64,000 bases of DNA from Hemibagrus wyckioides (GCF_019097595.1 NC_080722.1:23041130-23105129); one strand, 5' to 3'. Numbered from the stretch's first letter, positions 37,462 through 49,094 are shown. The notes: generated by a model not told the origin, from the letters alone. Numbers and translations are program-made.

Positions 37462-38653
37462 CTGAGGAACAAAAAAAAATTCTATTACATTTTTATTTAT
37501 ATAGGTTGACATTTAGATTTCTGATGAGCAAGCCAAAAGTGACAAGGACATGGAAAAAGTCCCTGAGACAAAATCAGGAAGAGACTCAAAAGAGAAAAAA
37601 CCATAGCATATTATAGAGCTGCATGGAAGTGTGAAGTCAAACAGTACTGAGTGTGCTGAAAGAATTTTTAGTATGAGCATCAAAGGCATTTTTGATATTA
37701 GCTTTTTTATAATCTATAGCATCTAGGGGAATTATCCACTGAATAACGATTGAGACTTGGGATACTGTTGCATGTGCATGTCTTTAGGTTCTCCATGTGG
37801 GCCAACAGCAAATGATTTTCAACTGAATGAAACTCAATGGCATAAAATATCACCACATCATTTCAGAATTAACTACATAGATTTGTGAGTCAATTACACA
37901 CTAAAGGTTATCTGACACTACACACAACATACACCAGGCCACACAAAATAATTTGTCAAGAACTGGCTTCCAACCACTGAGAACTGGGATCCCAATTAAT
38001 CAGGAAATAGTTAAAAGCCAGGATGCCTTACATGGAAATCTGAAACGAGACAAAATACAATCCTCAAGCAGAAGGGTTCACATTTGAACAGAAGTGATGC
38101 TTTCTGGGAAAGGATGTTCCAGCACCTTCTGATGCATCTCATATAAGAACCAGTAACTAAAATCTGTAAATAAAATTTGAAAATCAAAAAGAAATAAAAA
38201 TTCAAATGATCTGTTGGTCATTCACACCATGAATAAAACTCTTTATAAATCAAACAGCATGCTCTTGGATCTTATGCATTTGATGTAAAGAATGCATATC
38301 AAGTGATGAATTCAAGTGCTGAAACATAAAAATCCACTAGAACAACATTCTATCTGTCAAGAATTTTGATGCATTATTAAAACAGATAACTCATTACTAA
38401 AAATATATACTGATAATAGTGCATATTACACACTGTGTTGATCTTGTTAATCATGTTATTAAACACATTTTTGATTTGTTTAAAAAAAATACTACAGTGT
38501 GTTCTTAAAAACATGGTTTAATTTTTTGCATTCACTATCGGCTTTATTTCAGCTTCTTCCACTCGATAACTAGGGGAAGAAAATTATGGATAATTTTCTC
38601 CCAGGAAATACCCAACACAGCAAGAAAACAACAAGAAAGGAGACTCTGCCTCC

Positions 38654-38658
38654 CTCCT

Positions 38659-38695
<37 letters not shown>

Positions 38696-38702
38696 TGTGT
38701 GT
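38654..38702. repeat. (CT)n then (GT)n microsatellite
   Basis: CT run to 38692, then a short GT run. Confidence 0.97.
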
Positions 38703-39685
38703 CACCAGAGCTGCATCATTAAGCACAGCAGGTTCTCTCCCTCGAGTCTCCTCAAATATGAAATGCTAGTTTAATTTTCAAGAAAATGTATTTCTCATAT
38801 ATTTGCTGCATATGAACGCAGTCAAAAAAAACCCTTTATTTTGTGATCTAAGTTTCGTAGAATAGCAAATGGCATTAACAGGCTATTATTTTAGTGTTTT
38901 AGAACAGCATCTTCACCTGCTTGCTTCCCTTTCTGTGCTTCCATCACAAGCTAGAGATCCAAAATGTCTACAGCTCAGTTACCCTAATGTTCACTCAGCA
39001 TTCAAGTTCTGCAGCAAGAGAACTAAGCTCTGACCATGCACTGTTCATTTCGTAGCAATTTCAACTGCGTTCCTGCTAAACATTTCGCATTACTGTTGCA
39101 TGTTTTCCCCTCGACTCAATCCAGCATCTGTCACATGGAGCATGGACTGATCAGAGGCTGATGAATTATGTTTGCTTTGAAGCATAAATATTGCACTGAG
39201 TTTAATCACAGCAGTGGGTTGAGTGTTGGAGCTGAATTATGATTTGACATCAAACATACAGCGAGTTGGTTCACATTCAAATGAATAATTTATCACTCTG
39301 CATTGCCCCTGTTTTTTATTAAATACAATTATCTGTGACACTTTACATTAGGTTCCCCTTAACTAACATTGTTTACTGCATGGGTTAATAGTAAAATGCA
39401 CTTAAAATGATAACTTGTAAGATATAAAACATCTTCCAACAAAATTTCTGTCCTTCATACATGTCTGTGTGTTTACATGAAGTTCAACAAGATTTATTAT
39501 TTTAAGGTAAATCTCTAAATGTAACATGATTAATGTCACAATGTAGTTAGTAGATCTAAAAATTACATACAGCTTCGGAAAATTGCCCGAATCAGACCAT
39601 TTTCATGTATATACTGTATACTGTATGTACTATATATTTCATGTATATATAGTAGAGTCAGATATAGAGTTGGGTTAGGGTTAGA

Positions 39686-39688
39686 GTA

Positions 39689-39760
<72 letters not shown>
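39686..39760. repeat. (AT)n microsatellite
   Basis: About 35 AT units, abutting a Tc1 terminal-repeat fragment. Such AT runs are preferred Tc1 targets (TA). Confidence 0.97.
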
Positions 39761-39762
<2 letters not shown>

Positions 39763-39769
39763 TATATAG

Positions 39770-39890
39770 AGTTGTCAATGTGCAGCTTGTATGGCAGTTT
39801 AGATTTACTGTCCTCTGAAAATAACTCAATATACGGCCATTATTGTCTAAATAGCTGGCAACAGAAGTGAGTACACCCTAAGTGATAACA
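39770..39890. repeat. Tc1 terminal-repeat fragment (same family as 47.0-48.5 kb)
   Basis: GTCAATGTGCAGCTTGTATG, ATTTACTGTCCTCTGAAAAT, AACTCAATATACGGCCATTA and GTGAGTACACCCTAAGTG match in order the left terminal repeat at 47.13-47.25 kb. The rest of that element is absent. Confidence 0.75.
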
Positions 39891-40099
39891 GCTGTACATT
39901 TTTTAACCAAATTCACATGTCCTATTCATCATGTTCATGTGTTTGTCATCATGTTCATGTGTTTGTATTATAAATCTTTCTTGGTGTACCTGACCGTGGC
40001 TTAGTATCAACAGAACCTCTTATTTTCCACCTCTTTATCAGAGTCTGAACAGTCCTGACCAGCATTTTTAATTGTTAATATATATATACATACATATAT

Positions 40100-40470
40100 A
40101 TTAAACTCCTGGGATATCGATCTGGTCAGTTAAGTAGCAGAGGGGGTTGTTAATCAGTCTCAGCTGTTTTGGTGTTAATGAAATTTACAACAGGTGCACT
40201 AGATGGGCAACAATGAGATGCCCCCAAAACAGGAAAAGGTTTTACAGGTGGAGGCCACTGACATTTTTCCCTACTTATCTTTTTTTCTCACTGTTTTTCA
40301 CTAGTTTTGCATTTGGATAGAGTCAGTGTCACTACTGGTAGCATGAGGCAATACCTGGACCCTACAGAGGTTGCACAGGCAGTCCAAGTCCTCCAGGATG
40401 GCACATCAATACATAATGACTGTAATGTGCGCTGGTACTCCTTATCCAGAAGGGATATGCTATAGTATGG
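40100..40470 (+). pseudogene. Tc1-like 5' fragment (same family as 11.45 kb)
   Basis: The plus strand has GAGTCAGTGTCACTACTGGT followed by ATG and MRQYLDPTEVAQAVQVLQDG, the start of a Tc1 transposase related to that at 11.7 kb (there VVQLLHQGTS). Similarity ends after about 26 codons. Confidence 0.75.
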
Positions 40471-40533
40471 TTACAGCAGCTATAGTAAGACTATAGTATT
40501 AAAAAAAGGTTTTATGTTCCAATTTTTATTTAA

Positions 40534-40745
40534 ACTGACCAAGGCACTACTTAGTCTGAAGTCTTCAATCAGGTGCTTCATGGGTTGGTAGCGAAGCATC
40601 AAATGTCAACTGTCCAGAGAACTGGGCATGAATGGGATGAAAGCATTCCTTGTTTGTTGTTTGCTGTTAATGAAACCTTTCTGGATTCAGCTGGTCTTCT
40701 GCTCACAGCACTGCTCAGTCCCCTCTGTATATTAGGGCCAAAGCA
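40534..40745 (+). pseudogene. Ty3/gypsy-type integrase fragment
   Basis: The plus-strand frame reads TDQGTT, a stop, then SEVFNQVLHGLVAKHQMSTV, then HEWDESIPCLLFAVNET. TDQGT is the motif carrying the second Asp of the retroviral-type integrase core in Ty3/gypsy elements, and WDESIPCLLFA is a decayed form of the WDxxIPxLLFAxRE segment that lies further downstream. The HPQTDG-type region expected between them is missing, so there is an internal deletion. No long terminal repeats are seen. Confidence 0.65.
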
Positions 40746-40871
40746 GAACATTTCACAGGAGAGCCATAACACAGCATAACACAGACTGTTTTCTATCTGT
40801 AAGGTGGAATAAGAAAAGGTTGACTATTTCTGCAACCAATCTTGATTTGCTTAAGAAGTTCTGGGAGACTG

Positions 40872-41767
40872 CACCGATCAGCCATAACATTATGATCACT
40901 TGCCTAATATTATGTTGGTCCCCCTTTTGCTGCCAAAACAGCTCTGACCTGTCGAGGCATTGACTCCACTAGATCCCTAAAGGTGTGCTGTGGTATCTGG
41001 CTCCAAGATGTTAGCAGCAGATCCTTTAAGTCCTGTAAGTTGCGAGGTGGATCAAACTTGTTTGTCCAGCACATCCCACAGATGCTCAATTGGATTGAGA
41101 TCTGGAGAATTTGGATTCCAAGTCACCATCTCAGATTCATTGTTGTGTTCATCAAACCATTCCTGAACCAGTTTTGCTTTGTGGCATGGCACATTATCCT
41201 GCTGAAAGAGACCACAGCCATCAGGGAATACCGTTTCCATGAAAGGGTGTACATGGTCTGCAACAATGCTTAAGTAGGTGGTACGTGTCAAAGTAACATC
41301 CGCATGGATGGCAGGACCCAAGGTTTTCCAGCAGAACATTGCCCAAAGCATGACACTGCCTCCTCCGGCTTGTCTTCTTCCCATATTGCATCCTGGTGTC
41401 ATGTGTTTCCCAGATATGTGACGCACACGCACCCGGCCGACCATGTGATGTAATAGAAAATGTGATTCATCACACTACCTTCTCCCATTGCTCTGTGGTC
41501 CATTTATGATGCTCACGTGCCTATTGTTGCCGCTTTTGGTGGGGCACAGGGGTCGCTCAAATCCTTACGCATGCCTGGGGAAAAATATAATGCTGAATAT
41601 CTATACTTATATGGACTGGGTAATGTGTTAGGAACACATCAACTTTGAGGACAAAATGTTCACTTGCTGTGTAATATATCTCACCCACTAACAGGTGCCT
41701 TGAAGAGGAGATAATCGGTGTCATTCACTTCATCTGTCACTGCTCATAATGTTATGCCTGATCAGTG
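40872..41767 (-). mobile_element. Tc1-like deletion derivative (896 bp) with short inverted ends
   Basis: Left end CACCGATCAGCCATAACATT matches the inverted right end, which reads CACTGATCAGGCATAACATT from 41767 inward. A TA follows the right end. Inside are transposase sequences on the minus strand (41052-41444). The N-terminal half of the transposase is missing and a short unrelated stretch (about 41581-41634) sits at the deletion site. Confidence 0.85.
41052..41444 (-). pseudogene. Tc1 transposase, catalytic half
   Basis: The 130-codon frame contains GGGSVMLWAMFCWKTLGPAI, then CGLFQQDNVPCHKAKLVQEW with the second catalytic Asp (QQDN), and NSPDLNPIEHLWDVLDKQV with the catalytic Glu (PIEHLW). 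The spacing agrees with the DD34E pattern of Tc1. The DNA-binding N-terminus is deleted and the last part beyond KQV is frameshifted. It cannot encode an active enzyme; ancestrally it cut and pasted the element at TA sites. Confidence 0.85.
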
Positions 41768-42253
41768 TAGATGTAAGTGTTTCCCTAACTCTGCTTCAGA
41801 TATTTCTACATTTTTGACATCCAGTTTAATAGTGTACAGTTCTACCATTTGCTTTACAGAATGCTTCTACCACCTCCCAAAGGGTAATAAACTGTGTTAG
41901 CTGGTGTTTCGACTAACTTTTCTGTAAGCAAATCTCAATTAAGTTGCAGATTCATTCATTTCTCCAAAGGATGAAATCTCTGCTTATTTCTATTGGGATC
42001 TTTACAACTTGCAAATCTGTGAAATGTCAATTGACGTGGTATCACTGTTTCACAAGGTTTCCCCTGGAGACAATATAACACAAAATCAGTGCTGAAAATG
42101 TAATTTCACAATGCCGCTGGTAATCATATGTGTAATACACCAATGTAGTAAAAGGTGGTTTAGGGCTGTCATGTCCTCAGTGCATACACAGTGGCTTTTT
42201 TTCTATCATTTTTCTCTCATGCACATTGCACGTTTTGTTAATTTATGTACTGC

Positions 42254-42274
42254 TTCTCTTTCTCTCTCTCCCTC

Positions 42275-42307
<33 letters not shown>

Positions 42308-42320
42308 AACACACACACAC
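42254..42320. repeat. (CT)n/(CA)n microsatellite
   Basis: Interrupted CT run followed by a short CA run. Confidence 0.93.
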
Positions 42321-44439
42321 TGCCGCTGTGTCAGTGAAGAGCACTAGGTCAGCAGACATGGTGAGTCATGGTCAGAGACAAAAGAAATTCTAACATGCTT
42401 TGTGTCTCTCTCTTCCTGTGGTCTTCTCCTCTCATCACTTCTGACCAGACTCATGTGCAATACCAGTGATTGTGTTTCAATGTTCTTTGTGAAATTAAAA
42501 TGGCTTCAGTATAATATCTGTTCAGAAACCTCTATAGTACAAATATTCATAAGAGACTAAGATTAGCCTGGAAGCTGTAGCTCAGGCATAAGCCTGATTT
42601 CCTTCTCTCTTTATTCACTGGATTCATTAAAGTTAGATTGATTTGCTGTATTTACTTTGTTTTATTCGACAGCATTCATCCTTTTGCTTACAGGGGTTTT
42701 GGGCTGCAACTGATCCTGAAGAAATTGCTTCCAAAAAAATTATTATAATAAATGAATGGTTGCAATGACTTTGAAAATGAGTTTGTAGGAAATTTGCTGT
42801 AACTTACTTAGATGCTTGTCTTAAAATGTTTTCCATGTGTCAGTTAATTCTCAGCCATTAAAGGAGGAATATTCACATGAATTCATTCACTGGGTTTTTT
42901 CTTAACATCTGCAGTGGTTTTAAAATGTAACCCATAAAGCACAACTTTTAATATAAAAAAACAAATTTTAATTACATTGCAAGATACGCTTAATGCAATT
43001 CGTGCAAAACTCTTATAATAATATACTAGTGTTACTAATATTTATTCTGGCAAATGCTAAACAGTATTGCATGTAACACTGAATAATTGTTTATATCTAC
43101 AACAACTGCACTACTGCAGAATTTCTATTGTAATAGACCAAACACAGCAGGTGAACATTAGAGACATTTCTGCATTGTGTTGACAATGACTGCTGAATGC
43201 TGCTTTAAAGAAAATACTACTGTATAATTAGACAGTATTTAATGAAAGAATCTGAAGTTAAGCAGATAGTTTGATAGTGAAAACTGAACCCTGTTGGACA
43301 CTGCTTCACCCCTTGCTGGGAATTAGCACAAACTGAACAGTTTTGTGAAGAACATTGGCATAACACAAAGCCCACGCTATCAGAAATGATGTTAATGACT
43401 GTGGGAGCAAACGTTTATCCTCCTGCAGACTGGTTTAATTACGCAAGAGTTATCAGTTTTTTAACATCTCACATGTATCAAACATCTCAATTATCACATG
43501 CAACAAATATTACTGTTATCATTCACAGTAAAACCATTAAGCTCTACTCGTATACAGAGACTGAGTAAGATTCAACATGAAAAAATTTAAGCTTCATGAT
43601 TACACATTTACACAAAGCAACTAAACACTGATCCAAATATATGATTCACTGCACATAATGTATCAATAATCCAGCAAAGTCAAAATACATCTATCATTTG
43701 ATGCTTTTTCATTCTGTAAAACTTAACTAAACTTGTCTGCTACATAATTTAAATGACCAAAAAATTTCTAATGTATCACAAACCTGACAGGAACAATGTG
43801 TCCAAAATAACAGTTTCCGCTGAATACCAGTGATGGCCGTTTATCATGATGAAAAGTGTTAATTGGGGGCAACTGGAATTCTTTATGTAGAAGCATGATT
43901 AAAATGCAAATTTGCCATGGCTGTTGAATAGTGTGATTAGTATAAGGTAAAAATCTACTTTCTGTGACAGTGTTTATGAAAATAGAATGTAGCATACACA
44001 GTCAACAGACAAGGACTTACAAGAAAATTGAGATAATCAGAATTTTTATCTCACTTAATACATTAAAGAAAATAATACATGCTGAAAAGATTTCTCAAGA
44101 TTTTTTCCAATCAAATTTTGTAATCCTCAGTCAATTTTCATGTGTTTTCATGCATTTCATGATGGTCTTGAGGGAATGAACAGAGTGAATGAACCTGGGA
44201 AATTTGTTCCACCATCTCAGAAGTGACAAATCTGCTTTTACACACAGAGGTGCAATCATCTGCCATTTAAATAAATGATTGCCAAACAAACAGTATGAAT
44301 GTTAAACCCTGCTCAGCAACAATATGTATGTGCACCATACATATACACCATATGTACACATATTCTTCACCAGCTAACAGGAAGAATAGGGTTTTAGCTA
44401 ATCTTTCAATCTTTTTTGAAGGCCTACTTATATAAAAAA

Positions 44440-44968
44440 CAATGAAAATAATAACTCAAAATAAGTTTAATAATAAAGTGAGTTTCTTATGTTTTATTTC
44501 TTACAGGTGCATGTATTGGTGAGATGAACAGTTTTGTTTTATTTTTTGTGAACTGCTGACAATATTTCTCCTAAATTCCAAATATAACTATTGTTATTTA
44601 GAGTGTATATTTAAAGGAAATGACAACACATCAAAATAACCTAAGATCATGCAGTATTTGCAGAGCTTTAATAACTCAAATAAAACAAAATGAAAATAAT
44701 TTGTAGACAAATTGTGTTAATGCTTTGGCTAAATAACATTAAGAAATCAGTATTTGGTGGAATAACCCCGATTTGCATACGTTTTGGCTTCATGATCTCC
44801 ACCAGTTTTTCACATTGCTGTTGGGGAACTTTATAACACTCTTTTTGCAAACAGCTCAGGTTTGCTTGATGGTTTGTGACCATCCATCTTCCTCTTGATG
44901 ACATTCCAGAGGTTTTCAATAGGGTTCAAATTTGGAGATTGGGCAGTGGTCTCATTTTTTTCCAGAGC
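44440..44968 (-). mobile_element. Tc1-derived non-autonomous element, copy 1
   Basis: Nearly identical to the 53.55-54.09 kb element over about 470 bp, including CTTACAGGTGCATGTATTGG and the transposase C-terminal stretch NLSCLQKECYKVPQQQCEKL. The right end is GGCAGTGGTCTCATTTTTTT then CCAGAGC. The left end is decayed. It abuts another Tc1 element starting at 44976. Both copies share the same internal junction joining the terminal repeat to the catalytic-Glu region. Confidence 0.8.
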
Positions 44969-44975
44969 ATATATA

Positions 44976-46915
44976 CACAGTGCTCAGCGTAAATGAGTAA
45001 CATTTTAAACAATATCTCAATGAAAACACAAACAATTTCCAAAATGTTGGCAAGACTAAGTTTAATATAACATCTGTTTAACTTATAGCATGAAAGTAAG
45101 GGTAATAATATAACTTAGATTATACATTTTTCAGTTTTACTCAAATAAGGGTGATGCAAAAATGAGTACACCCCACAACAAAAACTACTACATCTAGTAC
45201 TTTGTATGGCCTCCATGATTTTAATGACATCACCAAGCCTTCTAGGCATGGAATGAACAAATTGGTGACATTTTGCAAAATCTATCTTTTTCCATTCTTC
45301 CATAATGACCTCTTTTAGAGAATGGATGCTGGATGGAGAGTGATGCTCAACTTGTCTCTTCAGAAATAGGATATTAATACAGTTACAGTTACGTTATTTA
45401 CTGTTTAGTGTCACCAAAATGAGGATGGGTTCCCTTCTGAGCCTGGTTCCTCTCAAGGTTTCTTCCTTATTCCATCCCAGGGAGTTTTTCCTTGCCACTG
45501 TCACCACAGGCTTGCTCATTAGGGATAAAATAGTTTAATTATTAAATGTAATGATATACTCTTATTTCTAGTTATTTAGTTATTTTTATTTTCATTTTTC
45601 CCCCTCCCCTTTCTCTGTTTTTCTTCTTTTGTAAAGCTGCTTTGAGACAATGTTCATTGTAAAAGGCGCTATACAAAATAAATTAAAATAAATTAAATTG
45701 AATTGAATTGAATTGAATTCCTCATAGATGTTTGATTGGGTTCAGATCAGGAGACATACTTGTTCAGTGACTCACATTCACCCTGTTCTTCTTCAGAAAT
45801 CCAACAGTGGCCTTAGATGTGTGTTTATGATCATTGTCATGTTGGAAAAGTGCACGACGACCAAGGGCACGGAGTGATGGTAGCATCCTCTCTTTTAGTA
45901 TAGAGCAGTAGATCTGTGAATTATGATGCCATCAGTGAAATGACACCAGCAGCACTCATGCAGCCCCTCATAAGGACACTGCCACCACCATGTTTCACTG
46001 TAGGCACCATGCATTTTTCTTTATACTCCTCACCTTTGCAACACCATAAAGTTTTGAGGCCATCAGTTCCAAAAACATTTATCTTGGTCTCATCACTCCA
46101 GAGTATAGAGTCCCAGTAGTCTTCATCTTTTTCAGAATTGGCCCTGGCAAACTCTAGAAAGGCTTTTTTTGTGCCTGGGCTTTAGGAGAGGCTTCTTTCA
46201 TGGACGGCACCCATGCATGCCATTCCTCTGCAGTGTACGCCGTATTGTGTCAGGGAAACTCTCACCCCAGTTTGGCTTTCTACTTCTTTAGATAACTGCA
46301 GTGAACTTGCATGCTGATTTTCTTCAACCCTTCTCATCAGAAGACACTTCTGTCGAGGTGTTAACTTCCGTGAACGACCTGGATGTCTCTGTGAGATGGT
46401 TGCAGTTCCATCTTTATTTAATTTTTGTACCACTTTTGCTACAGTATTCTGACTGATAAATAAAGCTTTGCTGATTTTCTTGTAGCCTTCACCTTTCTGG
46501 TGTAAAGAAATGATTTTCTTTCACAGGTCTTGTGACATTTCTATTCCATGTGGTGCCATTGATGACAGGGGAAATGGGGAGGGGTTTTCTTTAATAACAC
46601 CCTTTTATATTCAACTATCTGCTGGACACCTGTGTAATGAATAATTAGACTCACCTGTGGTTGAATTCTTGTTAAATTAGACATTTGTAGTCCAAAATTT
46701 AGCTTTGCTCCAGAGACTTTCAGTGGGGTGTACTCATTTTTGCATCACCCTAATTTGAGTAAAACTTTTTTTGAGAAAACTTTGTTTTCTATGTTATATT
46801 GTTAACCTTATTTTCATGTTATAAGTTAAACAGATGTTATATTTTGTGTTCATTGAGATACTGCTTAAAATGTTACTTTTCAAAGGGGGTGTACTCATTT
46901 ACACTGAGCACTGTG
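44976..46915 (-). mobile_element. Tc1-like element with near-complete ends, split by a retroposon
   Basis: The ends CACAGTGCTCAG (left) and CTGAGCACTGTG (right) are inverted, flanked by TA on both sides, and continue as terminal repeats of nearly 190 bp (each holds an AACAGATGTTATATT-type word in opposite orientation and a GAGTACACCCC word). The left repeat lacks a short piece just after AAATGAGTA. The transposase lies on the minus strand: MVQKLNKDGTATISQRHPGR and SRKLTPRQKCLLMRRVEENQ at 46182-46433 form part of the DNA-binding half; WDSILWSDETKINVFGTDG near 46.1 kb holds the first catalytic Asp; VIMEEWKKIDFAKCHQFVHS at 45.3 kb is the C-terminus. Several frameshifts and stops make it inactive. 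Confidence 0.85.
45366..45718 (+). mobile_element. Short retroposon inserted in the Tc1 element
   Basis: Contains GGTTCCTCTCAAGGTTTCTT, GGGAGTTTTTCCTTGCCACT, GTAAAGCTGCTTTGAGACAA and AAAAGGCGCTATACAAAATA and ends in an (AATTG)-type tail. This is a very common teleost retroposon with a short tandem tail instead of poly(A). The host Tc1 sequence resumes at TTCCTCATAGATG. Relatives lie at 20.2-20.85 kb and, inverted, at 58.79-59.02 kb. Confidence 0.8.
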
Positions 46916-46943
46916 TATATATATATATAAAATATTTCTATAT

Positions 46944-47058
46944 AAAATATTTACAAAAATGTGAGGGGTGTACTAACGTTTGTGAGATACTGTGTATATA
47001 TATATTACACAGTATCTCACAAACGTTAGTACACCCCTCACACTTTTGTAAATATTTT
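46944..47058. repeat. Inverted duplication of a Tc1 end (51-bp arms)
   Basis: Arm 46944-46994 and arm 47008-47058 are reverse complements with one mismatch, separated by 13 bp of TA-rich sequence. The right arm is the outer end of the Tc1 element at 47008. Both arms carry the same TACTAACGTTTGTGAG-type word. Confidence 0.92.
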
Positions 47059-48510
47059 ATTATAAAGATACATTTTATTATATCTTTTCATGTGACAAAA
47101 CTGAAGAAATGACACTGCTACGATGTAAAGTAGTGAGTGTACAGCCTGTATAACAGTGTAAATTTGCTGTCCCCTCAAAATAACTCAACACACAGCCATT
47201 AACGTCTAAACCGTTGGCAATAAAAGTGACTACACCCCTAAGTGGAAATGTCCAAATTGGGCCCAAATTGTCAATATTTTTGTGTGGCCATTATTTTCCA
47301 GCACTGCCTTAACCCTCTTGGGCATGGAGTTCACCAGAGCTTCACAGGTTGCCACTGGAGTCCTTTTCCACTCCTCCATGATGACATCACAGAGATGGTG
47401 GCTGTTAGAGACCTTGTGCTCTCCCACCTTCCGTTTGAGGATGCCCCACAGATGCTCAGTAGGGTTTAGGTCTGGAGACATACTTGGCCAGTCCATCACC
47501 TTTACCCTTAGCTTCTTTAGCAAGGCAGTGGTCGTCTTGGGGGTGTGTTTGGGGTCGTTATCATGTTGGAATACTACCCTGCGGCCCAGTCTCCGAAGGG
47601 AGGGGATCATGCTCTGCTTCAGTATGTCACAGTACATGCTGGCATTCATGGTTCCCTCAATGAACTGTAGCTCCCCAGTGCCAGCAGCACTCATGCAGGC
47701 CCAGACCATGACACTCCCACCACCATGCTTGACTGTAGGCAAGACACACTTGTCTTTGTACTCCTCACCTGGTTGCCGACACACACGCTTCACACCATCT
47801 GAACCAAATAAGTTTATCTTGGTCTCATCAGACCACAGGACATGGTTCTGGCCATGTCCTTAGTCTGCTTGTCTTCAGCAAACTGTATGCGGGCTTTCTT
47901 GTGCATCATCTTTAGTAGAGGCTTCCTTCTGGGATGACAGCCATGCAGACCAAATTGATGCAGTGTGTGGTGTATGGTCTGAGCACTGACAGGCTGACCC
48001 CCCACCCCTTCAACCTCTGCAGCAATGCTGGCAGCACTCATACGTCTATTTCCCAAAGACAACCTCCGGATATGACGCTGAGCATGTGCACTCAACTTCT
48101 TTGGTGGACCATGGCGAGGCCTGTTCTGAGTGGAACCTGTCCTGTAAAACCGCTGTATGGTCTTGCCCACCGTGCTGCAGCTCAGTTTCAGGGTCTTGGC
48201 AATCTTCTTATAGCCTAGGCCATCTTTATGTAGAGCAACAATTCTTTTTTTCAGATCCTCAGAGAGTTCTTTGACATGAGGTGCCATGATGAACTTCCAG
48301 TGACCAGTATGAGAGAGTGTAAGAGCGATAACACCAAATTTAACACACCTGCTCCTCATTCACACCTGAGACCTTGTAACACTAACAAGTCACATGACAC
48401 CGGGGAGGGTAAATGGCTAATTGGGCCCAATTTGTACATTTCCACTTAGGGGCGTACTCACTTTTGTTGCCAACAGTTTAGATATTAATGGTTGTGTGTT
48501 GAGTTATTTT
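47008..48510 (-). mobile_element. Tc1-like element, nearly intact gene, right end truncated
   Basis: The left end starts CACAGTATCTCACAAACG and the left terminal repeat runs to about 47.25 kb (inner part ACTACACCCCTAAGTGGAAA). The inverted inner part reappears at 48.43 kb as TTTCCACTTAGGGGCGTACT but the right repeat stops at 48510, so its outer ~175 bp are missing. The internal region encodes a transposase with a single frameshift. Immediately left is an inverted copy of its own tip. Confidence 0.88.
47230..48287 (-). pseudogene. Tc1 transposase, almost complete, one frameshift
   Basis: The start at 48287 (MAPHVKELSEDLKKRIVALH) gives the expected N-terminus: helix-turn-helix (GLGYKKIAKTLKLSCSTVGK), GRPR-like hook (RPRHGPPKKL), second DNA-binding region (RRLSLGNRRMSAASIAAEVE). 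A one-base shift near 47844-47852 moves the frame, after which NHVLWSDETKINLFGSDGVK gives the first catalytic Asp, VVFQHDNDPKHTPKTTTALL the second, and SPDLNPTEHLWGILKRKV the Glu. The total of 1058 bp fits about 353 codons with one base lost. All three catalytic residues are present, so inactivation is by the frameshift and the truncated right end. Confidence 0.9.
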
Positions 48511-48524
48511 GTTATCTGTTAGTG

Positions 48525-48665
48525 CGAGGTCCAACTATCTGTTATTAGAGCAAGACTTTGTGCTTTAGCCGATTCGGTTCCGATTTTTTTGCGTGTTTTT
48601 TTCGTAGAGGTCGGGAAAAAAGAACGTGTCGGTAGTGTGCAACGCGGTTCGAGCACTTTTATAAG
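48525..48665. other. CpG-dense patch beside the truncated Tc1 end
   Basis: A dozen or so CpGs fall within about 140 bp (for example GCCGATTCGGTTCCG and AACGCGGTTCGAG), unlike the CpG-poor surroundings. It begins just past the point where the 47.0-48.5 kb Tc1 repeat breaks off. No gene or known element recognised. Confidence 0.5.
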
Positions 48666-49090
48666 TTGCAGAAAGCCCACATCACTGATCACAGAAAACA
48701 GCTGCAAATCTTTAGCAATTATTGTATTATAATTATTTTTTGTCTCTCGGAACCAGTTGTGTCTGAATGCTGCAAGGAATCAGATAGGGGACTGTTGTTT
48801 TTTGGCTTCCTGTGTTACCTGCTCTGCCATCCTGCTTCCACACAGTGATATCTCTGGGTGATGGAGCTGTAGATGTGAGGTCATGTTGGAAGTATTTCCG
48901 TGTCAGTAGGTAACTTGTGTGTAACAGTGCTTAAACACAGTCATTTTTTTGTTTAGCATTTTTGTTTCATTGGCATCATAGTCAACAACAAATCCGATAT
49001 GTTCCCACACAACTGATTTTAAAGACGGCACTGCTTCCTCATATTTCTCTCACTTCACCACTCTCCAGGGTTAGATTGAAATCTGAATAT

Positions 49091-49094
49091 AGAT

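Noticed and set aside
39671..39685. Telomere-like GGGTTAGGGTTAG
   Set aside because: Only two hexamer units beside an AT run; too short to be an interstitial telomere.
43366..43440. Possible missing slc39a11 upstream exon
   Set aside because: The translation does not give the helix 1-3 sequences expected for ZIP11 and lacks suitable splice borders.
47282..47863. 193-codon plus-strand frame
   Set aside because: It is the complement of the Tc1 transposase coding region, open because of the codon pattern on the other strand.
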